From Inia geoffrensis (lineage: Eukaryota > Chordata > Mammalia > Artiodactyla > Iniidae): DNA of 64,000 bases. The notes below the pieces were generated by a model that was not told the DNA's origin, ran no database searches, and saw only the letters and a list, made by a program, of their open reading frames with translations. The position numbers and the translations under genes were made by a program. Numbering within the stretch: position 1 is the stretch's first letter; every line of letters begins with the position of its first letter. This document shows positions 56,895 to 64,000 of the stretch, piece by piece. The stretch is from the NCBI GenBank assembly GCA_036417435.1, contig CM070909.1:13734597-13798596 (forward strand), given 5' to 3'.

Positions 56895-58900
56895 ATAATT
56901 AGAGAGATTTCCGACTTTTCCATGTCTGCCTGATGCAAAAGGCCTTAGTTAAATAAGTGTGACTACATAAACCTACCTTCCTAGAATTCTGTCCCTTTCC
57001 TGTAAATTTTCTTCTTCCTTCGAATTCCTCAGCTCCAAAAAATATTCTGTCTAGGGCACACATTGAAAACATCCCTTCCCGGGGGCTGAGGCAAAAACCT
57101 ACCTTTTACTCTAGTAATAAGACATCCCTTTAATAATAAGCTAGTCAGTGGCGTATGGCTATATGTCTGACTGCCTCTCAAAAACAAAAATCAAAAAAGC
57201 ATAATTTGTAGCATTTGCCAATAAGCCACCATGGCAAATTTCAAGCTACCAATGTGATATCACTCAACATGAAATTGGAAAGAAATGCCCACAATTGACT
57301 CTTGGAAGCCAGTGAGAACTGGCTCCACAATACCACTGAATCAAGGCCCTACCTCCATACCTGTTAGAGAATTATGCCAGATTGTGGAAGAATTAAAATA
57401 TTAAACAAAGAAGGTTGGACTTTACCCTGTAGATAATAGAAAGATCAGTACCGACCTTTGACCTGAGCAAATACAGCTTCTTTCCTGGGTCCTAAGCCTC
57501 AGGGCTCCCCTTCCCCACCCTCCGTGCTTTGGAGGGTCCTTCTCAAAATTTTCCAAGTCCCCATCCAGTGCCTGGGACCAGCCAAGGCTACAGTGTCCCC
57601 ACACCCATTTCTTCCCTTCAGGACACTCTCCAAACCCTATCTGCTGTACTCTCCCTCTCTCCTCCTCCCCTAAGATGGGTTGCCCAGATACCAAAAGGAG
57701 TTCCAAACTCATGCCTATGGCTTGACACAGGGAGGCCCATGGCTATGCCCATAGCCAGCTCAGTTCTAAAAAGGTGCCTGGAGAGAGCAATATTTTGTGG
57801 GATTCTGCAAGATTGAGCTACCAGAATAAGGTAGACATGCTGATGTGGGGTAACTCAAACTGTTTATATGGACAAGGACTCTTGCATAAAAATGTTTTGC
57901 CTTTCCTAATTAAGCCAGGTATAAAGCCATAAGCTTAGTACTAGAATACTGTGAAAGTAATGCAAGAAGATGACTGAAATGAAATGTAGGGCTTAATGAC
58001 TAACTAATATTGTAAATGAGTGGGATGGGAGGAGAGACACTGATTTAAATCATCTATCTAGAAGCAACATGAGAAGCCCTCACAGCACACAGCCAACAGC
58101 AGAGGACCATCTTAGAAATCCACTCAGAATGAAGATCCTTTACAGTGAAGTTCAACTTCGTATTTCTTAAGATGACAGCTGGTGCATGGTTCCTCTGAGA
58201 GTCCAACTTAGCATTTTTAGTAGAGGGAGGTTCCTCAGTGCATTTCTGTACTTCAAAATTAATTACATGTTTCCTTTACTCTTTCAAGGATTATGGAAAG
58301 AACTCTGAATTTTATAAACAATGCCAGCACTGTCCTTTAAAACAACGCTTGGTTCAAAATACTCACTGATTCAGGATTAAGTCATAACATACTGGCATTA
58401 GAAGAAAATTTAGATGTCATGGAATATTTGCTGGATTTTACCTCCCATTATCTGTTCCCCAGTTTCTTGATAGCAACATTTTAATGTCCTTTGGAGAAAC
58501 ACCTTCTTCCCTACTCTTGAGTTCCTGTAGTTCAAGTTGGGGCACTTCACCCCCATTCTGGGTCCAGGGGTGGGCATGTGACCCGGGATTGGACAGTCAG
58601 CATAGCCTTTTGCCCTGGCTCTCATGCTTGTCCCAAGGATATGCACGTATCCCATTCCAGGCCAGCAGACAACCACAGAATTTTTTACTAGAATTATCGA
58701 GAAAATGATACTACCTTTCCACTGAAGTTATTAAATCATAAGAGTATAATCTGGAGTTGTCAAAGGGCCAGCACATGAAGGCCTGCTTGAACACAAAACC
58801 AACAAAGAAGAAAATAAAGATAAGAATTAGACAGGGAATCCTCATGACCTCATTTGGCCATCAATCCAAATCCATGTACTATCAGATATGAAAATGGTAC
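56895..58900. other. Unassigned sequence
   Basis: Two kilobases without a repeat I can name. ggcatgtgacccgggattgg near 58573 resembles an old repeat word. Frames of 88-96 codons near 57422-57816 and 58410-58708 lie on both strands in GC-richer DNA and have no recognisable domain. Confidence 0.4.
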
Positions 58901-59277
58901 TGTTATAGACGAACTGTGTATGACCGAAATTCATATCCTGAAGCCTTAACCCTGATGTGACTGTACTTGAGGATATAGGCCATTTAAAGAAGTAGTTAAG
59001 CTTAAATGAGGTCATGAGGGTGGGCCTTAATCCAATATAACTGGTGCTCTTTTACAAAGAGGAAGACACACACACACACACACACACACAGAAAAGGCCA
59101 CCAGAGGACACAGTGGGAAGACGACCATGTGTAAGCCTCTCTCCTTGAGGAGAAATCAAATCTGCTGACACCTTGATCATGGACTTCCAGCCTCCAAAAC
59201 TGTGAGAAATAAATTCCTGTTTTTTAAGCTGCCCATTCTGTGGTATTTTTTTACGGTAGCCCTAGCAGACTAAGACA
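58901..59277 (+). mobile_element. MaLR (MLT1/MST-like) solo LTR, sense
   Basis: Starts TGTTATAGACGAACTGTGTA and ends CAGACTAAGACA. Internal wording (gaggtcatgagggtgggcct; ctgacaccttgatcatggac; gagaaataaattcctgtttt) includes an AATAAA signal near the end. An (AC)n tract at about 59067-59090 lies in the middle. Confidence 0.8.
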
Positions 59278-59362
59278 AATGCTATTCCTGAACTTTTCAC
59301 TTACAGGAGTCAATATATTATCCTTTTTATGGAATACAATTTGAGTTGGAGTTTTGACTCTT

Positions 59363-59499
59363 TTCGTTTTTTGTTTTTTTATGTTTTTTTGGCCACGCCG
59401 CCAGGCTTGCGAGATCTTAGCTCCCCGACCAGGGATTGAACCCAGAGCCACGGCACTGAAAGTGCTGAGTCCTAACCACTGGACCACCAGGGAAGTCCT
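59363..59499 (-). mobile_element. Short CHR-type SINE, antisense
   Basis: T-rich tail, reversed body (ggccacgccgccaggcttgc), reversed B box (agggattgaaccc) and reversed head (gaccaccagggaagtcc). A perfect 15-bp duplication, ggagttttgactctt, is at 59348-59362 and 59500-59514. Confidence 0.97.
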
Positions 59500-59582
59500 G
59501 GAGTTTTGACTCTTATAATGGAAACATAATTGCTTCAAATAGTATCAGGAATTCAGGAATACAGAATTTAAAAATAACGGAC

Positions 59583-59708
59583 AGGGAATTCCCTGGCAGT
59601 CCAGTGGTTAAGGCTCTGTGCTCCCAGTGCAGGGGGCACAGGTTCAATCCCTGGTTGGGGACGTAAGATCCCACATGCTGCGCACCAGGGCAAAAAAATA
59701 AAAATATA
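59583..59708 (+). mobile_element. Short CHR-type SINE
   Basis: Head attccctggcagtccagtgg, B box ggttcaatccc, A/T tail. The duplication aaaaataacggac (59570-59582) and aaaaataacagac (59709-59721) has one mismatch. It lies only about 85 bases from the antisense SINE at 59363-59499, in opposite orientation. Confidence 0.95.
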
Positions 59709-59721
59709 AAAAATAACAGAC

Positions 59722-60819
59722 CCCCAAATATGGAATTGGCTAATTGAGGTGAGGTGCAGGGTAGCGAGGACTCTCCCATTCCCCAAGTAGGAATGATTAT
59801 CAATTCTTGCTTTTTGATAGGAAAGTAACTGATTAAATTACTGCCTATTTTATCTTAGGATTCTCCATGTATCAAACAAACAAGGCTGGATGTTTAGAGA
59901 CCTGACAGAAAATATGTTTGGAGAACTTGACAGAAAATTTATTATGTTGGAATGTTTACTTTTTAGTAAGGTCCAACAAAGAAGAGCCAAGCTTTATTTG
60001 AAGCTGGCTTGTCTAAAAACAGAAAAAATAGAAAATACAGCTTTTTCCTATGATTAATAATCCAAGATGACTGAGAGTAACAGTCTTGGGCTTCCAAGAT
60101 TAGAATATCCAAATTCCATACTCCAAGCTGAAGTGGATACTAAGGAAGCCAGGATACTGATACCCACAGATCACTCCCAGTCACTTCCTGTTATTCATTC
60201 CCTGCCTGACAAAAGAACAATTGTTCCATTTGCAAAAAGCCAGTCACTAGAATGTAGCCAGAAAAGAAGGGGATAATTAGTTCTGTCTCCCCACCTCTGA
60301 TGGGCCATGATAGAGGTCAAGAAGCTATGAGCTAGTGGGTGGCCAAGCAGCAATGTTTGTTTCCAAGAGAGTAGGAAAAAAAGAATTTTGGTTTTGGTCA
60401 CAATCCCAAGGAATGTGAATAGAAAAAAATGCACCAATATTATAAGGGAGTTGTATTGCCTTAGAAACCCCAGGCTTGGAAAACAAAGCCCTATAATTAC
60501 TCAACCCCTAAGGCAATTAATAGTCAAGTCCCCCAAACCTTCCCCAAAGGAATTTGACGGTTGGAAGAAAAAAAGGAATCTTCCCTAATGACTACCTCAG
60601 CTGTGGCCACATGGGACGATAAAGATGGGAAGGCTTTTCAGATAGCGGAGCCCACGACAAACAGACTGGCGAGCAAGGAACTTATGCCACTGTTAGGGCA
60701 AAAGTCTCTGCTATTCCTGTTCTTCAGGATGTTATGTATGACACAGAACAGCGGCCATTATATATCGTCTCCCTTTCTTCTCCTTTGAAAGTGTTAGCTT
60801 TAAATTATGGTAATCCGGG
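59722..60819. other. Unassigned sequence
   Basis: No repeat or coding signal recognised. Frames of 66-80 codons are incidental. Confidence 0.4.
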
Positions 60820-61220
60820 ACTTCGCTGGTGGTGCAGTGGTTAAGAATCTGCCTGCCAGTGCAGTGGACACGGGTTTGAGCCCTGGTCTGGGAGGATCCC
60901 ACATGCCGCAGAGCAACTAAGCAAGTGCACCACAACTACTGAGCCCGCACTCTAGAGCCCGAGAGCCACAACTACTGAGCCCGCACTCTAGAGCCCGAGA
61001 GCCACAACTACTGAGCCCACATGCCACAACTACTGAAGCCTACATGCCTAGAGCTCGTGCTCCGCAACAAGAGAAGCCGCTGCAATGAGAAGCCCGCGCA
61101 CTACAACAAAGAGTAGCCCCCGCTCTCGGCAGCTAAAGGGAAAGCCCGTGGGAAGCAACGAAGACCCAACGTAGCCAAAATAAAATAAAATAAACAAACA
61201 AAAAGAATAAATAGATATTA
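60820..61220 (+). mobile_element. CHR-1-like long SINE with internal duplication
   Basis: Long type: head cttcgctggtggtgcagtgg, body gagcaactaagcaagtgcac, end gaagacccaacgtagcc and an A-rich tail. A 36-bp module beginning gagcccgcactctagagccc is exactly repeated (60941-60976 and 60977-61012), making this copy longer than the others. Confidence 0.94.
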
Positions 61221-61229
61221 AAAAAAGAA

Positions 61230-61744
61230 AGAAAACACCTCTTTAAAAAAATGTACTTTACTACCCAGACATGAGAAAAGTGACATCATTATGCTCATTT
61301 CAAAATTTGGGCAACTCTTTATGAAAAGGAGATTTCTCAAGGACGTGAGAGGTCACTGTTAGCTGTCTCTCTATTTCCCCGGTCAAAGTAATCTGCTTCT
61401 AACTCAGAGCTTTTGGATCTAGTAAGAACAATGTTGTAGACTAAGGAAGAGGAAAACAATGGAGATGTGATTTATGGATCCAGTCTCATTAAAAATCTAA
61501 GTATAAAGATGAAGTTAGACATGTAAAGGGAAGTGAAGATGGAAAAAAGAGTTTCAATGGTCTTTATACCTTGTGTTCTTTTGCCCCTAAGGCCACCTCC
61601 AGTCCTGCGCTTCCTGTGGTTCAGTTATGTGAACCAACAAAAATCCATTTTTCTCTTCAGCTGCTTTGATTTGTATTTCTGTTTCTTGCAACCAGAGAAT
61701 CTTAACTACTAAAAATTGTCTCGCATTTCTCCTGGGATCAACTC
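61230..61744. other. Unassigned; old LTR-like end near 61590
   Basis: gccacctccagtcctgcgct and gtatttctgtttcttgcaac at 61592-61695 resemble the 3' end of an old LTR. The remainder is unassigned. Confidence 0.35.
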
Positions 61745-62155
61745 CAGAATCCCTGACTGACCACAAAGCTTTCTTCTCCAGTCCTGATTCAGGTCCCTCT
61801 CTCTCCTTACCAGACTCTAAGAGCTCAGGCATCTGCAGTTCCCTGAACACCTGGGCCTCTTCTACCTCAGGGCTAATACGTGCTATCCCTTTTCCCTAAA
61901 ATTATCTTAAGTCCTACTTATCCTTCGGATTTCAGCTTACACGCACATCACAGAAAATGCTTCCCTGATCTCCCAATCTAAACCAATATATCTATGTTGA
62001 TCTCAGTATCTTGTCATTGGGGGGCAGGGAGGGGGTCGGTTTGATTTGATTTGGTTTTGTTGTTTTGCCTTCAGAGTATTCATACCATGTGTAATACATA
62101 CCTGTTTACTTTTTAATCATCAGTCTCCCTTTCTAGACTGTAGTCTCCCCTACAG
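61745..62155 (+). mobile_element. L2 3' end, sense
   Basis: gaacacctgggcctcttcta, atgcttccctgatctcccaa and tttctagactgtagtctccc follow the L2 3' order in sense orientation. Confidence 0.65.
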
Positions 62156-62479
62156 AGGTACACACACAAATGGCCCAGGGGTCACAGAAGCCGAAGGAGG
62201 ATTCAGGGAAAGTAGAGCAGCTCAGGCCCGACTGCTGCCCCACATCAGTGAGGTGAGCCAGCCGCTAAGGGACAATTCATGTGAGCTACAAAAGGGCCTG
62301 CCCCCATCTTCTGAAATAAAAGCCAAAATGGCGACAGCTCATTCAGCCATCAAAATCTTCCACATTAATATCTCCTGTGACCCACCCTTAAAGGGAAACA
62401 TACTGGGAAGGAACGTTGGAGAAATGGAGTTCAGCCTAGCCAATCTGACGTTACAAAGCCACCACAGTTACTTAGCCCA

Positions 62480-62842
62480 AAGTGACTTCTGCCTGAAGCA
62501 GTTCACTGACAACCTCCTAGTACTAATTCCAGTCATCTCTCCACAGTCCTCACTGCCCTCAGCTTCTACCATATTGGACACTTGGGACCAACCTTTCCTT
62601 TGTGAAATCACTTTTCCATTTTCTTTCATCAAACTATGCTCTCCTGGCTCCTCTCCCTCTCCTTGTCTCAGATGGGATATGGCTTGTATTTCTCTTCCCA
62701 TCCTTACATATAGACATTCACCATTATTCTCTGCTGTTCCCCACTTCTTCCCCTACATTTTCATTCACTCTGTCATTTTTACAGTTTTAAGTAGTAGTCT
62801 CCTTGTCTCCAGGGACCTCCCCTTGTATATAATGAATAGCGC
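62480..62842 (+). mobile_element. L2 coding-region fragment, sense
   Basis: ctaccatattggacacttgg, ctatgctctcctggctcctc and gctgttccccacttcttccc match the reverse-transcriptase part of L2 in sense. This overlaps the longest non-L1 open frame of the window (62046-62846, 266 codons), which therefore consists partly of L2 and is not a host gene. It probably belongs to the same L2 copy that resumes at 63220. Confidence 0.55.
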
Positions 62843-63165
62843 TTGAAGCATAGGTTCAAACAGCCCTGGATCCAAATCCCAGTGATGCCACTTATTGCTG
62901 CATGGCCTTGGACGACTTAAACTTTCTTTGTTTCAGGGAATTCCCTGGCAGTCCGGTGGTTAGGACTTGGCTCTTTCACTGCTGTGGGCCCAGGTTCAAT
63001 CCCTGGTTGGCTGGGGAACTAAGATTCCGCAAGCCATGTGGTGCTGCCGGGGTGGGGGGAAAAAACTTTCTGCGTTTCAGTAAAATAAGATAAATGACAC
63101 CTGGCTATACTATCAGGAAGGCATGGAGCACCCTCTGGAACATAATGCTATCTGATAACTGTTAG
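62843..63165 (+). mobile_element. MIR SINE, split by a CHR SINE
   Basis: Sense MIR: aagcataggttcaaacagcc, ctggatccaaatcccagtga and catggccttggacgacttaa, then after the inserted SINE gtttcagtaaaataagataa and catggagcaccctctggaac. It lies between two L2 blocks. Confidence 0.8.
62937..63062 (+). mobile_element. Short CHR-type SINE in MIR
   Basis: Head attccctggcagtccggtgg, B box ggttcaatccc and a G/A-rich tail. The 18-bp duplication is aaactttctttgtttcag (62919-62936) and aaactttctgcgtttcag (63063-63080), with two mismatches. Confidence 0.95.
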
Positions 63166-63219
63166 GTCCCTTGCATTTCTTGCCTTTGCTTCCCCATTCC
63201 ACCCTCCAAACTGCTAGAG

Positions 63220-63960
63220 AGTCAATTTCATGCTAGATGTTACATTCCTGCTTAAAACGAGTAAACGAATCATCCAGGTTTTAAAACTGAAAGTGCCTCA
63301 TCCAGGGACCCCCCCTTAGTCCTGGGCAAACCTAGAATTCTCCACTGGCTCCACTGGCTCCACTAAGTGCCTGCTAAGTGGAGTTAGAACACTAGGCTCA
63401 TCAAACCTCTAGGGTACTGTGACATGATTTAGTGGCTTCTGCAAATGAAGGTATTGGAATTCTACAAAATGTCTGTTTTTTAGAAGGAGTGGTCTGCCGA
63501 AAACCCCAGGCCTTAGAGGAATGAGTTCAAACGCCATTGCATGGCACCCAAGACCCTTGGTGATCTAGCCTGCAAGCTCCTCCAGCCTCCCTTCCCACTG
63601 TTTTCACCTTTTCACTCTACACTCCGCTCACTTAGCTTCTTCTGTTCCCCAGGTACAATGTTCTACTTCAGGTCTCTACTTCAGGTATCTGTATCTTTAA
63701 TGTCCCAGCCCCGCTGACTGACATGCCCCTCCCCGCATCGTCACTGGCCCAAACTCCTGCCCCTCCCTCAACGCCCAACTCCAGGAACACCTCTGTTAAA
63801 TCTTCAAGGTTGCCTTTCCCCTTCCGCCTTCTCCGCTCCTCGTCTGAGATCATCCTTCCCTGCATTGTGACACACTGTAGTGTGAATGTGTCTCTATGAC
63901 AGTGATTAGAAGACTATAAATTCCTAGAAAGGAATTGTGCCTTCTCTGTGAGCTCAGGCA
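63220..63960 (+). mobile_element. L2 3' half, sense
   Basis: cctgcttaaaacgagtaaac, cacccaagacccttggtgat, ctagcctgcaagctcctcca, actccgctcacttagcttct and tctgttaaatcttcaaggtt run in L2 order over 700 bases. Confidence 0.8.
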
Positions 63961-64000
63961 AGTTGCCTAAGTCTCAGTCTCTATCAGGTTGTGTGTAATG

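Noticed and set aside
62046..62846. 266-codon open frame, the longest outside the L1s
   Set aside because: Overlaps an L2 3' end at its start and L2 coding sequence at 62480-62842. It has no recognisable domain or signal and lies in stop-poor pyrimidine-rich DNA. It is not a host gene.
3484..64000. Many 60-120-codon frames with repeated tails such as RSTGSGRAGSAAMAHGPSRS
   Set aside because: These are translations of CHRS SINEs, mostly antisense. The same peptide recurs wherever a SINE occurs and reflects the repeat, not a gene family.
1..64000. A previously undescribed multi-gene system
   Set aside because: No cluster of intact, non-retroelement genes exists in the window. All supported coding relics are L1, L2 or ERVL.

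Overview
The window reads as nuclear DNA of a mammal, most likely a cetacean. It carries many copies of tRNA-derived CHR/CHRS SINEs, whose heads read cttccctggtggcgcagtgg, together with mammalian L1, L2, MIR, MaLR, ERVL, hAT and Tigger relics. I saw no BovB or Bov-A2 repeats, which would be expected in a ruminant. This assignment comes from repeat content only. I found no convincing exon of a host protein-coding gene, no rRNA or functional tRNA gene, no CRISPR array and no prokaryotic feature. Every long open frame is explained by a retroelement or looks like chance. || Layout: 1-12.1 kb is an old L1 ORF2 split by a much younger, nearly full-length L1 (about 3380-10530). That younger copy has a GC-rich 5' UTR, ORF1 and ORF2, and is disabled by several stops and frameshifts. 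12-24 kb is a patchwork of L2 antisense fragments, 5'-truncated L1 copies and SINEs; one L1 (14413-15092) appears to carry a 3' transduction. 24-40 kb is sparser and includes an antisense class III ERV remnant with a tRNA-Leu-type primer site (about 27.4-29.3 kb), MaLR-like LTRs, an antisense ERV LTR, MIR and long L2 pieces. 40.2-47.1 kb is a second long L1, older and hit by three SINEs, a SINE shred and a deletion. 47.2-48.8 kb is an ERVL pol relic interrupted by an hAT element that is itself interrupted by a SINE. 49-64 kb holds LTR relics, a decayed antisense L1 interrupted by a Tigger element and two SINEs, more SINEs, and sense-strand L2 with an embedded MIR. || The window does not encode a working pathway. 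It is a layered record of transposition in which target-site duplications and nesting give a relative order: L2 and MIR oldest; then old L1M-type L1, ERVL, MaLR, hAT and Tigger; then younger L1s; with CHR SINEs inserted through all of these. The most informative items are the probable L1 3' transduction, the three-level ERVL/hAT/SINE nest, the antisense ERV remnant with its primer site, and several unusual SINE rearrangements.
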